Assembly (NCBI GenBank): GCA_905182995.1
Contig: CAJJDP010000040.1
Span: 68,834 to 132,833, forward strand
Source of the DNA: Paramecium octaurelia
Taxonomy: Eukaryota; Ciliophora; Oligohymenophorea; Peniculida; Parameciidae
Length of the DNA: 64,000 nucleotides
Direction of reading: 5' to 3'
The position numbers were made by a program, and so were the translations under genes. The notes under the pieces were generated by a model, which did not search any database, was not told the origin of the DNA, and worked only from the letters and a program-made list of their open reading frames with translations. Positions 23,372 to 36,900 of the stretch are shown here, piece by piece. Numbering within the stretch: the first letter of the stretch is position 1; each line of letters begins with the position of its first letter.

Positions 23372-25281
23372 TCATTTATTTTTCTTTTTTTCAGCAGCCT
23401 TTGCATCGGCAATCCATTTCAATTATTCATCAACTTCCTTCCTGTATCTCATCTCATTTTTCATTCTCTTTATTTATTGCACACTCTCCTCCACAAATTC
23501 ATGATTCAAATTAAGCACTTCAGCCTCCTTCAACAATCCCTCCAATCCTATGATCATTTGTAAAAGATACCCTTGATGTTCTCATCCAAAGATTTAACAT
23601 CATTAGCCCACTCTGGAATAACAAACTTGGGTTCCTTCTTCTTTTTCTTCTTCTGATTCTACAATGCCAACTTCAAAGGATCAATAGGTTTCCCTGTGAT
23701 TGGATCAATAGGTTTCTTGGTCTTGGGATCCCATTTAATAGGATCTGGAATTTCTCTTGCAGGATACTCATTAAACATCTTCAATATTTTCTTGGCTTGA
23801 ATAGCCTTAGCCATCTTATCCCTTAATTCCGAGGCCTGATCTATATATTACTTATCCACTCCTTTATCTGTCGCTATAACTACTTTATCATTCAACACAA
23901 CCACCTGTTCAGGCGTTGACAATCCAATATCCAAATTATCTAATTCGAATTATAGATTTCTCTATCAATACTATTTAAATGTACCTCTGCTCTAAGTCTC
24001 TCCATCTCCTTCTCAGCTTCCTCCTTAACATGAGCATCAATCTTAACATCCCTATTTACTGCATCGTCTAACATTGCCTGAATCTAATTGACAGATTTCA
24101 AGATAGTCTTATAATTAGGCACATGTTTCAAAGTACTCAAATAATCCAATATCACATTCTAAGTCCTCAACTTCTCCTATTCAATCAAGGCGAATTTATA
24201 ATTTTTGGGATCAATTTCTATCCTTTAGAATTCTTCTTTTCCATTCTCATTCTTAATTACTATTCCCTTTTCAATCTCATTCAATTTCTCTGTCAACAAC
24301 TTATGATCTTACTTATCAATTATGCTCAACAATTCTTCTGTGTGTTTCTATATTGTGTTCCAACAATTCACGCATCTCCCTTCTGGCTTTTCCAAATCAG
24401 TAGATTCAGCATTCTCATATACCCATTCCATTCTATACTCCTCCTACTTCCAAAATTTTCGACAAGTCATACAAAAATATTTGGCTGTTTAACCACTCAC
24501 TTCCAACAACTTAATCAACTGCAATATAAGGGCATTCGTTGCCAAATCCTTTGCTGTGTGTCCCCTTGTATTTGGTCTATCTACAGCTACTCCATAAAAC
24601 AGGAGTGTCTAAAAGACTACCTAGTTCCCTCCTGATGCGGCCAAATGAACACTATTATTCCCGAATTGATCCACATCCTATATTAAAATCTCTAATTTTC
24701 TTATACCTCCCAACTCAATCCTGCCTTTAATAATAACCATACAACTTGCACATGTCCTTTGAAACATGCCCACATCAATGGAGTCGAGCGCACTTATTAA
24801 TTTATCACTCCCTAAACCACCTTCTTTGATAATTATTATGGGAAAGTAAACACTGCAGATTATGCCCCACCTCCAGGACTTCCTCCAAAATAAGTGGACT
24901 TGCTTGGAGATGATTGATTCATCGGACTCGAATAAATGGGCATTGTCTATGCAAAGTTCTACAATATCAAAGCCATCTCTGGAACATATGGTGCTGCTGC
25001 TTAACGAGACAATAAAACACGCACTATTTCCGTATACCCTCTACATGATGCCCACATTAATGGATTCCATTTTTTCTTGTCTTCATACAAAACATTTGCT
25101 CTTTTATCTAAACAACGCTGGACTGCTGTTAAATCTCCCTTCTAACATGCAGTTAATCTAATCGGCTAATTATACTTTCATACAATTGTTAATGCCAATC
25201 TCCCTTCTATCTCTTTTCATCTTCATCCATATCAGACTCCTCTTCTATCGGTTAATCCATCAGTTATTTTTCTGGGTCCAT
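23372..25281 (-). CDS. Ankyrin-repeat protein with acidic N-terminus
   Basis: Start at 25281 (MDPEKQLMDQPIEEESDMDE) and TGA at 23372-23374. A 26-nt intron near residue 45 leads into ankyrin repeats (GDLTAVQRCLDKRANVLYED, KKWNPLMWASCRGYTEIVRV). A Ser/Gly/Pro-rich spacer and further repeats follow; a long helical, Lys/Glu-rich region and a tail with KTKKPIDPITGKPIDP end in KWIADAKAAEKKKNK. Several small introns exist in the middle (about 24.0-24.9 kb) and were not all placed. Ankyrin repeats serve protein binding; partner unknown. The long apparent plus-strand open frame at 24.1-24.6 kb is a shadow. Confidence 0.8.
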
Positions 25282-25416
25282 TGTTTGTTATTAAATTTTA
25301 TATTATAAAATAATGTTATTAAGCCTATAATTTTTAATTCTTTAAAATTCAACCAGAATGGCAACAGATTATTTATATTTTCAATCAATATTTTATCGAG
25401 CCATTTTTTCCCTCAA

Positions 25417-28400
25417 ATGTCACATATCACTATAACCACGCTCATCTTGTTCAAATTGCTTTAAGTTGTCCATCTCAAACTCTCACAAAGTACTTATTAC
25501 TTCTTTGAAAATGAATACATCCCAACACATTTTCCAGTTATATCCATTCCCTTAGATTTTGACATTTCAAATCAATCTCAAATATAATCATTAGTCCAAG
25601 AATAAAATCTCACAGAGGAGTACAAATACTCAATTACACCCAAAGCGAAATTGTTTTCATTAATAAAATCTGAAAAGCAAGATATTGAAATTGTTTAATT
25701 GGAAGATCAAAAACTTACTTTTCTATACCAAATTAAGAACTATCTATCTAATAATTAGTTGCTAATTAATCTCAGCAATTACTCTATTCCATTAACAGGA
25801 CAAAATTGTTTCTCCTTATTCTACCTAAAAGAGGAGTCCTACCTTTTAATTTGTAAAATACCAGAAAACAAGATAGCAATACAAATACTTAATTTGAATC
25901 AGCAATCTAGCCCATTAAACTTTACTACTAAAGCCCTAAATGTTTAGGACTACAATCCCCTTTGCGAATTCGAAACCAATTTTGAGTATTCATTGCTTGT
26001 GATATTCGAAAAAAATTGCCCACATTAAAAATTGGAGACTTTTTTCATAGATGAAAATAATCAAGAAATCATCAATTAAACTAATTTTATCTTGGAAGAA
26101 TACAATAAGTCCAACCAACTCATTACTAAGATTAACATTTGCTCTTCAACTATTTTACAGATATAGACAAATAATGAAAGTTTAATATTAGATCTTAAAT
26201 CGTTGGATTTATTAAATATTCTACTTTTCGATCAAAAATACTATTCTAATGTCTTCCAATGTATAGAATTGCCAATTGTACAAGTTAGAGATAATTAGTT
26301 GAGATTTAATAAATTTTCATTTAATGTTAGTACTGAAGGCTTCATTCAAGGTTTTCTTTTAAATCAAATATTTATTTTGCAAAAGAATGATCATGTAATA
26401 GTATATTATAGTGATAATCTGCAAATAGTTATAAGAAACTCATTTTAGTAGTTTTTTAGCCTATCAAACTTACCGTATACCTTAGGTGTCACAGAAAAAG
26501 GGGACCTGTTAATATATAGGATTAAGATACCTCGATTAAGCTTTACATATTAAAATTCAAGTAAAAGTCTGATTTTGGAGTATTAAAGATAATCCAAAAA
26601 TTACATAGAATTACTTGATTAACAAATCTTGGATTTACAGATTTTATCTGAAAGTTAACCAAAGTTTCTAATTAAAAATAACACCGAATTCATAGGAATA
26701 TCTGAAGCCTCTAGATTATAGTTTTTGTTAAATTAGATATAAATGTCTCTTCCCTTGTAAATAAAATAATTATATATAAATGAAAAACTGATAAATTTTT
26801 ATGAAGAAACACGCTAATTAGGTTGCAATATCGATATCGGTAATCTAAACCAAATTTTTATTATTATTAGTTTAGGAGATGATTCATTTCTGATTCTGTA
26901 TATTTAGAATGACGCAACTCAAATAGTAATAACAAGATGTGCTAAAGGAACGTTGTAAATTATTAAGAAAATAAAATTCGCAAAAGGATTTATAAATATA
27001 ATTAATTTTAATTAAAACCAATTTTGTGTTGTTCAAGAAAATTCATTAAGGATCTATAAATTCTAAAATTAATAATTGCTTGGAAAATATTATACCTTCA
27101 ATCATACTATAATTGCCGCTAGTAATTTAAATAACGCAAATATTTTGGGCCTTGTATTCAAAGATTGTAATCAAATATCCTATTTCATTGATAATGATGA
27201 TTTATAAATCCATGAAATCAAGTCATAATATTTAGAATGTAATGGCAATAAATAACAAAAATCTGAATTATTTTTTATTACCGAACACTAGATATTTTTT
27301 AAAAACTAAGAGTTGTATCAAGAATAATTAATACTAAAAGAAACAATTATAAAAGCTGAAGTTATGCTACATTTTCGTAAAATTCTTCTTTTTACATAAT
27401 ATTAATAGAAGCTAAAAATACAGCATTTCAGTTTCTTCTCCTACGAATTATAATTTTTATATGATTGCCCTTTGTATAATTATACTCTGAAGATCCCATT
27501 AAACTATAAGCTTCAAGGTCCCTTACTATCAGTATTAGCAGAAAATTCCTAGTAATAGTCTGTTTTATTAGTTTATAATACCAACAATGAAGCAATTAAT
27601 TCACTAATTTAAGTTATTGAATTAGATTAAGATCACATCCATTTTGATTTCATCTTTGGGAGTCAGAACCTTTTATATTATTATTATCAAAATGCCTTTT
27701 AAATAAGAGAGTTGGGAACTTATACAATTATTTTTTAAAATTCTATTAAATAAATATCTGCATTCAAAGAATTAAATTATAATTTCACTTTTGGAACTCC
27801 AATTCTTAATGAAATTATTAATTACAATTTTACAGTAAAACATATCAACAATGATTACAATATCATGCTGATTTAGAATGATACTCTAAGGTTGAACTCA
27901 AACAATATTTTGGATATGTCAAATATATTTAGTAATATTATTTCAATTGAAGTCGTCTCGTAAAATTACTAGTTAATTCGCCCTTTAACATTTACTAATG
28001 AAAAAATGACTTGTGAACTTTATTAAAATAATTGTTGTTTCAATTAAAATCAACTTAAATGTTTCAAAAATAATTAAATCTTTGTCTACAAGTCCCCTGA
28101 TCTCCGCTGTTATGTCATAGCCATTTATTTTAATGATAGTCATTCTGAATGCACTATTATTTGCTATGCAAATTTAAGATATTAGATGATAATGATATCA
28201 TTCCAAAATTATTACTAATCTATTAAACCTCAAATGTATGAATAAAAGATTCTAGAAGATCCTGAATTTCAACATTATATTAATGTAGACGATTTAGAGA
28301 TTATTTTTGCTGATAGAGATCTTGTAATTGTAAAGCCAGGAAAAACCAATTAAATTTTTGTTATCTTAAAATTATAGCAAGGTTAATAATTAGGTTTTAA

Positions 28401-29277
28401 TTACTCGAATCGAGAGAATACTTTACTTTCGGTTAGTAGAATCAAAGATGATTATTATGTCTTTTTATAATAAAGTTAAGATAATATATTGTATTCGATA
28501 GTGACAATTAATGTCAATAGGACAAATGAACGGTAATAAATATTTTATAAGAAACAAATACAAGATTAAATGTGCATTTCTAATAGTCAATTCATAGACG
28601 CCTCTGAAGAAATTAAGTAACTACTTCCGATCTATTTTCATAAGATTAAGACTATTGAAACTACTTTAGTCGATGATGTTCTAGTTATAGAATTACTCAT
28701 GCTGTTTGAGATATAATTTGGCTTTGTCATTAGAATAAGAATGGATACAATAAAATATGGAATTTGTTAGATAGATGTTCTATAAACTTTAAGGTATCCA
28801 CATAATTCCTAGTTGAGTCAAATATTTTATGTAAATAAAGACTACATAATAATTTCAATTATCAGATTTAATATTCGCAGTTTAATTCTTTATGATAGAT
28901 TTTAAGACAAAAACTTATCGTTGATTCATTCAATTGATGCGTTCCCTGAAAATAATTACAAAAAGATAGGTAACATAAATTATTATATAATAGAATAATT
29001 CAACAACAGTCATCTTGCTCTTGTGATACTATCTAACATCTTTTACGAAGTCTAAATTATAGCTCTCTCATAATATAAATTAGAATGCATAAATAAATGC
29101 AACTTAGCAGCCACTTTAATATTAAAGAATGAAGTATCAAATTTAACTATTACTGTTCAAAATAATAATACTGAAAATCCTCTCTAATATAATATAAGAT
29201 TGATTACAATAATATTTGACTTGATATCAATATCATTATTTTTATAATTTGGAAAAAAAAAACAAAAAATGGTATGA
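25417..29277 (+). CDS. Large secreted/type I membrane protein, family member 1 (unknown family)
   Basis: One uninterrupted frame of 1,287 codons with no intron, from ATG 25417 to TGA 29275-29277. The start gives a signal peptide (MSHITITTLILFKLLQVVHL) followed by STYYFFENEYIPTHF. The body is strand-rich, full of Asn, Ile, Tyr and Gln, and has many N-glycosylation sequons and few Cys; repeated short hydrophobic strands separated by polar loops suggest beta-propeller or sandwich folds. A hydrophobic helix (IIFDLISISLFLQF) and a short basic tail end it. A 21-nt GTA..AAG candidate intron right at the stop could extend the tail slightly. It shares start and end patterns with the genes at 30.9-37.6 kb and 61.3-64 kb. 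I do not recognise a described family. Confidence 0.75.
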
Positions 29278-29754
29278 ACTCGCGATGACAAGAAGGTTGA
29301 TAATGATTACATATATAATTAGAGTATAGTATAATATTAATTCTTGCCTCCTCCTTTAGCAAATATAATGCATTTTTTTACTTCATTAATATTGATATAG
29401 AACATTCATGGAATTTGTATATCAATGATCTCAAATATAATGTTTGATATTACCATTCTCAATATCTTATTTATGTAATTTTTGAAAAGGCTAAAATCAT
29501 TCTTATTTATTAGAATAGTAAATTATTTTACATAGGGAAAATTAATTTTGGTATAAATCAAAGTGGAATCATAATTGTATTTTTGGGTTATGACGAGAAA
29601 TATATCATAATAAATACCATTATTCTTAGAAGCTTGTTAAAGTAATTTTTATTTAAAATTTCTTATTCTGATTGAATCTGTTTTACACAACATTAATCAA
29701 TATCATTTGTAAATTGTATAAATATCTTATTAGTTATAATATAATCAGTAAATT
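29278..29754. other. AT-rich intergenic region
   Basis: Very AT-rich spacer between the large plus-strand gene and the small minus-strand gene. One pyrimidine-rich stretch (cctcctcctttag, 29347-29359) resembles an acceptor site, so a 3' exon of the large gene cannot be excluded. Nothing else is seen. Confidence 0.4.
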
Positions 29755-30015
29755 TCAGCATAAACCTCTGACAAAAACTTCAATGCAAAAAGCTACTAAG
29801 CAATCCCCAATACATTAAAATATAAGTCCATTCCAAAAGCCTTGGACGGGTTTTGGTTTTTCTTCATTGGTTTAAGGTTAATCAGAAATTTTATCTTGTT
29901 ACTATTCTTCTTTCTAAGTTTCTTCTTCTATTGATTGTTTTAATTCCCAATATTTATCATCGTTTATTGGGTTGTTTAATAGTTGCTCTGAGATATCTTA
30001 AACTTATTCAGTCAT
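29755..30015 (-). CDS. Small single-pass membrane protein, uncharacterised
   Basis: Single exon, 86 residues (start 30015, TGA 29755-29757). A highly acidic/Gln-rich cytosolic-type N-terminus (DDKYWELKQSIEEETQKEEQ) is followed by a short linker and one hydrophobic segment near the end (WNGLIFQCIGDCLVAFCIEV), so it looks like a tail-anchored protein. Family unknown. Confidence 0.55.
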
Positions 30016-30514
30016 TAAATTAATGATTATTCATTAGTGTGAACTTTTTGATTTATATTAAGAAAAATGTAGAAATTTATGTGTTGTGCAATTGATTAAT
30101 TAATTAATAATTTAAACTAATGTTAGAATATTAGTTGGTTATAGCTGTCAGTAGAAAATATTTTTGAAATATAGATATAATTAATCAGGTTGGTTCACTT
30201 TATCTTTCAACATTTCATAATTTCTACAAGTGAATCTCCAGACTAAATTTTGAATTATATTTTTGGCATGAAAATAATTCTCCCATTATAAGCAGTCATT
30301 TTACTTGTGGCGATCCGTCAGTAAACAGAATGTCTTTAAGATCCCTCCTTTTGAAACATCCTATTAAATCTGACATTTTTGGGTTTTTGCATTATGAATT
30401 TCTAAATATTAGCTAGAATTAATGCTAGAATTAATTATTATCATAATTATTTGCTCTAAATTAAAATTCTAAGTCTAAATAGATCTAATGCTCCAAATAT
30501 AGAATGAAAGGACT
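30016..30514. other. AT-rich intergenic region with a short direct repeat
   Basis: About 500 bp upstream of the small tail-anchored protein gene. It contains a tandem copy of an 11-base unit, tagaattaatg/c, near 30411-30437. No gene is convincing. Confidence 0.4.
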
Positions 30515-30868
30515 TCAGTTTTTCTAAAAATAAAAAGCAATATAAAATAATTTTGGGAGAATCCTTTAACTTTAGAATTGCTCATCTGCCTAGTTGTCCC
30601 GCCCTGCTTCTTCCATTCTATGCTAATTATTTAGAGGCCTAGTTATCGATATTTCTCTCTTTTAAGAAAAAGCGTGATTTGGAGAGTCATTTCTCATCTA
30701 AGTTCTGAAGTTTTCCCTTTTTTACCTGGATAGATTATCCCTGTTAATTATTAAATCTTGATATTTGAGAATAGGTCACATATTGAGCTCTTCTGGTTTA
30801 TTTTTGGGTTTGTTGACCTAGTAGTATTTCCCATAGTTTAGCTCGAATTTCATATCCCAAACATCCAT
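30515..30868 (-). pseudogene. Small coding-like stretch interrupted by one TGA
   Basis: A minus frame from ATG 30868 (MDVWDMKFELNYGKYYQVNK) meets TGA at 30776-30778, but the same frame continues with equally protein-like, charged sequence (YQDLIINRDNLSRQKREN, then FRTQMRNDSPNHAFSQKREI) to TGA 30515-30517. No GTA..TAG intron removes the first TGA. Either a recent pseudogene, a sequence error, or a gene starting at the internal ATG after the stop. Confidence 0.35.
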
Positions 30869-30944
30869 TAATTATATATAATATATTTTATATATTAAAT
30901 TTCAGAAAAATTTTCTTACAATGACTATATAAATTGTAAATTCA

Positions 30945-33900
30945 TCATATTCTTCTGCTTTTGATATTATTCTAGTATTTATTACAGATAATTAAGATTA
31001 GGAGGAAATTCCCCATCAATAAATATATAGTGGTTTGAGACTGGTTTTCGGTTAGATGACCCAGAATTACTGGAGATCTAAGGCTAGATACATCATTATG
31101 TAAAACTAATTCACAATTGTTTTGCAAATGTAGTTGATAATTATGAATTTAAATAAGTTATACAGTTTTTCGATTTTCATTATTTTTGATTAAAACGAAA
31201 TGTGTTTCATTATAATAATCGATATCTGAAAATTCCTCATCTTTATAATAATAATCAATAATTTAAATTGGTGAACTTATATTGATTTTATAGAAATAAG
31301 CAGATGAAATTGAATTTTCTTATTTTCCTTTCAAAATGAAATTAGTATCATTTATTTTCTTGAAATTTTCATAATTAACATTGATATATCTAATAATTTA
31401 TGATCTCATTATAGATTTGATAATCCTGGATTCCGTTAAATCAAAACTAAATTCGTAAGTGTAAGCTATATCTTTTGCGCTAAAGAGTATAAGAATCAAA
31501 TTGATGTGTTAATTTTCATATGTTGAATTATAAATATAAAAAGATACTATTTTTTGATGATAAAATACAAATTGTTTTTATCCTTCTAATTAATTATCAG
31601 GCTTTGGGCAGTATTCAAACTAAAGTACTGAGTCTAAAGTTAATATTAAGATAATAAATGAAGATTCAAGCTTGTATAGAAGTTCAGTTTACTACACTTT
31701 TTGTGGAAAATCAATTTAACATTCTTATTTCTAATTTTGATTATCGTTATCCCTGTTTATCGAGTATATCACATATTAATACATATTTTATAAAGTTTGA
31801 AAGTCGTTTACTATGTTTACTATCATTTCATCGATATCAAAATGAACTGTTTCCAAATGTATGTAGTTTAATTTATTATTTAAATCTTATTTGATTGATC
31901 CATTTCCTGAAATAATAAAGTATTCGATTTATAAATTAATACTACTATAAAAAATGAGTAGGTTATCGCTATATTTTAAGATTGAATCTAATTATATAAT
32001 TCCATTTACTAAGTTTAAGGTTTTATTTTAAGAAAAGTAATCAATAATTATCTTAGATTGAGAGACCAAGCAGAATTGTTGATAAATATCAATACAATGA
32101 TCTAGTTCGACTCTTTTTATCAGTTAGATTGGCCTATTAAGAAATCCTTTACAAGTGCTACCCAAATGTAAGTTATCAATACTACCATAAATAGAATCCA
32201 TATTTGTTATTTCATTCTAATTATTAATTATCAAGTTTTATTGTTAAACATCAAATTTATATCTTAATGAATTCTCAAAATTAGTTAGACTGAAGTGGAT
32301 ACTGAAATTAGAAGGGATGGAATATATGAAAGATTTAGCCTAAAATTTAATTTCATAATTTATCGTAGAATAATCAGTCATTCTTTTTGATTTTTATTTG
32401 ATTTTCAAATATGGATAATGTATAATAATTTGGTCTGGCAGAATTTAACTGAAAATTCCAGTCCTATCAATCAAATCAATATTTTCGTAATTATCATACA
32501 TTTTGATAATCTATATTAAGCAATGCCTTGCTTATTAAGTGATATCATATGTAAATGAATATTCTTACTCATTCTTTTTAGTTACTATGCTAAACAATTT
32601 TTATAAACATTTGACTTTAATCGGGAAAAGAATGGTAAATTCGTACAATGGCATTTAATATAGAAGAAGAATTTCATTTGTGGAAAAGTAATAGAGCTCC
32701 AATGAGATCAAATTGTCATTTTGTAATATTAACAATATTCTTTTATATGGTACAAATACGTGCGAATGAATTATTTACCCATTAACTTTTATTAGGACAT
32801 TATTTTAATAAGGTAGTAATGGCATAATTTCAATAGTGCAAGTTTAATGATCAATGTATAATTATGGAATTCTGAAATCATTATATTTTTTCTATTGTTA
32901 CTTCAAAAATTCTTCTGAATAAATGCTATTCTCTATAAANGCTATATCTTTTGCGCTAAAGAGTATAAGAATCAAATTGATGTGTTAATTTTCATATGTT
33001 GAATTATAAATATAAAAAGATACTATTTTTTGATGATAAAATACAAATTGTTTTTATCCTTCTAATTAATTATCAGGCTTTGGGCAGTATTCAAACTAAA
33101 GTACTGAGTCTAAAGTTAATATTAAGATAATAAATGAAGATTCAAGCTTGTATAGAAGTTCAGTTTACTACACTTTTTGTGGAAAATCAATTTAACATTC
33201 TTATTTCTAATTTTGATTATCGTTATCCCTGTTTATCGAGTATATCACATATTAATACATATTTTATAAAGTTTGAAAGTCGTTTACTATGTTTACTATC
33301 ATTTCATCGATATCAAAATGAACTGTTTCCAAATGTATGTAGTTTAATTTATTATTTAAATCTTATTTGATTGATCCATTTCCTGAAATAATAAAGTATT
33401 CGATTTATAAATTAATACTACTATAAAAAATGAGTAGGTTATCGCTATATTTTAAGATTGAATCTAATTATATAATTCCATTTACTAAGTTTAAGGTTTT
33501 ATTTTAAGAAAAGTAATCAATAATTATCTTAGATTGAGAGACCAAGCAGAATTGTTGATAAATATCAATACAATGATCTAGTTCGACTCTTTTTATCAGT
33601 TAGATTGGCCTATTAAGAAATCCTTTACAAGTGCTACCCAAATGTAAGTTATCAATACTACCATAAATAGAATCCATATTTGTTATTTCATTCTAATTAT
33701 TAATTATCAAGTTTTATTGTTAAACATCAAATTTATATCTTAATGAATTCTCAAAATTAGTTAGACTGAAGTGGATACTGAAATTAGAAGGGATGGAATA
33801 TATGAAAGATTTAGCCTAAAATTTAATTTCATAATTTATCGTAGAATAATCAGTCATTCTTTTTGATTTTTATTTGATTTTCAAATATGGATAATGTATA

Positions 33901-36900
33901 ATAATTTGGTCTGGCAGAATTTAACTGAAAATTCCAGTCCTATCAATCAAATCAATATTTTCGTAATTATCATACATTTTGATAATCTATATTAAGCAAT
34001 GCCTTGCTTATTAAGTGATATCATATGTAAATGAATATTCTTACTCATTCTTTTTAGTTACTATGCTAAACAATTTTTATAAACATTTGACTTTAATCGG
34101 GAAAAGAATGGTAAATTCGTACAATGGCATTTAATATAGAAGAAGAATTTCATTTGTGGAAAAGTAATAGAGCTCCAATGAGATCAAATTGTCATTTTGT
34201 AATATTAACAATATTCTTTTATATGGTACAAATACGTGCGAATGAATTATTTACCCATTAACTTTTATTAGGACATTATTTTAATAAGGTAGTAATGGCA
34301 TAATTTCAATAGTGCAAGTTTAATGATCAATGTATAATTATGGAATTCTGAAATCATTATATTTTTTCTATTGTTACTTCAAAAATTCTTCTGAATAAAT
34401 GCTATTCTCTATAAAGTAATAGTACCAATTAGTCGATTGATATGCATAGACTGTACCATCATCAAGAAGACAGAATAATTTCTTTTGATCAATCTTGCAT
34501 TCTTTTATATCTAATAAAGACATAAAAGAATCTAACAATTCTATTTCATTCTTAGCAATAATTAAAAATGGCATGATTTAACGCTTAAAAATAATAAATA
34601 TAGTAATTCGATCAATGTTTTCGGATATAAATTCAATTTATACATCAGAAGTTTTGCTCATTATTAATTTGTTCTTTTACATTTCATTGTTTTTTATATG
34701 AACATAAATTTTATTAAACTAATTTTCGTAAATTATAACAATAAAGTCAATTTCAAGTGAAATTAGTTTCAAAATCTTCCTGATAGGTAAACTTCTATAA
34801 TGAGTGTAGATCTTGAAATTTTAATATTCTTAAACCTCCTTCTCCTAATATGATTCTAAATCTAAATAGAAAGGTATTGTCTTTGAAAGATTAATAAAAT
34901 TAATAGTAAAAGCATTCCGATCTATCTCGTAGTTTCTAATGTGTAAATCTCCAGTCAATTCAATTTTCATAGGATAAATTATAGAATATTAGTTAATTGA
35001 GTAGTATTAGAAAATTTTGTGGCTAAAGCGCCTTAATTAGGTTTTATACGCCATTCCGTAATATGGTAAACCTTAGTAGTTGAAGGCTTTGTTAAGAAAT
35101 AAAACCTTATAAAATTGAATCTTGTTGTTTTATTCCAGTGTTATAAGGAAAGGCAAGGTATTTAATTTGTAAATTTGTTTTACGTTTAGAATTTTTTNTT
35201 TTATTTGATTTTCAAATATGGATAATGTATAATAATTTGGTCTGGCAGAATTTAACTGAAAATTCCAGTCCTATCAATCAAATCAATATTTTCGTAATTA
35301 TCATACATTTTGATAATCTATATTAAGCAATGCCTTGCTTATTAAGTGATATCATATGTAAATGAATATTCTTACTCATTCTTTTTAGTTACTATGCTAA
35401 ACAATTTTTATAAACATTTGACTTTAATCGGGAAAAGAATGGTAAATTCGTACAATGGCATTTAATATAGAAGAAGAATTTCATTTGTGGAAAAGTAATA
35501 GAGCTCCAATGAGATCAAATTGTCATTTTGTAATATTAACAATATTCTTTTATATGGTACAAATACGTGCGAATGAATTATTTACCCATTAACTTTTATT
35601 AGGACATTATTTTAATAAGGTAGTAATGGCATAATTTCAATAGTGCAAGTTTAATGATCAATGTATAATTATGGAATTCTGAAATCATTATATTTTTTCT
35701 ATTGTTACTTCAAAAATTCTTCTGAATAAATGCTATTCTCTATAAAGTAATAGTACCAATTAGTCGATTGATATGCATAGACTGTACCATCATCAAGAAG
35801 ACAGAATAATTTCTTTTGATCAATCTTGCATTCTTTTATATCTAATAAAGACATAAAAGAATCTAACAATTCTATTTCATTCTTAGCAATAATTAAAAAT
35901 GGCATGATTTAACGCTTAAAAATAATAAATATAGTAATTCGATCAATGTTTTCGGATATAAATTCAATTTATACATCAGAAGTTTTGCTCATTATTAATT
36001 TGTTCTTTTACATTTCATTGTTTTTTATATGAACATAAATTTTATTAAACTAATTTTCGTAAATTATAACAATAAAGTCAATTTCAAGTGAAATTAGTTT
36101 CAAAATCTTCCTGATAGGTAAACTTCTATAATGAGTGTAGATCTTGAAATTTTAATATTCTTAAACCTCCTTCTCCTAATATGATTCTAAATCTAAATAG
36201 AAAGGTATTGTCTTTGAAAGATTAATAAAATTAATAGTAAAAGCATTCCGATCTATCTCGTAGTTTCTAATGTGTAAATCTCCAGTCAATTCAATTTTCA
36301 TAGGATAAATTATAGAATATTAGTTAATTGAGTAGTATTAGAAAATTTTGTGGCTAAAGCGCCTTAATTAGGTTTTATACGCCATTCCGTAATATGGTAA
36401 ACCTTAGTAGTTGAAGGCTTTGTTAAGAAATAAAACCTTATAAAATTGAATCTTGTTGTTTTATTCCAGTGTTATAAGGAAAGGCAAGGTATTTAATTTG
36501 TAAATTTGTTTTACGTTTAGAATTTTTTCTCCAAAAAAGTTTTCAAAAGTAACTTCTGCTTCTCCATTGTACAACAAAATAAAGTTTCTCTCAAAATAGT
36601 AGATGTTTTAAATTTAAGATTCTACATTAACCTTTGAATTGAGAAAAGAGTAATTGATGGTTTCTCTATTCTTTACAGAGGATTATTCATTCAGAATATA
36701 AGGAAAGCAAGAATCTTAAATGTAAAGAAACCATGTTTGATATGGACTCTCTATTTTATTTACACTATGATTCTCTAAATTATAAGTACACATGAAAGTG
36801 CTATAAATCAAAATAATCAAATCCTATTTGCACAGTTTAATGTCTATCAACATGCTATCAGTTTGGAATGTTTCTTATACAAGCACTTTTGTGAAATTCT

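Noticed and set aside
24123-24730. Long plus-strand frames rich in Phe, Leu, Ser and Pro
   Set aside because: Shadow of the minus-strand ankyrin protein; no start context or plausible domain.
31658-33370. Two identical plus-strand 78-codon frames
   Set aside because: They are the same sequence seen twice because of the N-joined artefact, and lie antisense to the large membrane protein.
33868-36528. Real tandem gene duplication
   Set aside because: Perfect identity, single-N joints and restoration of an uninterrupted frame on collapse all favour an unmerged contig overlap.
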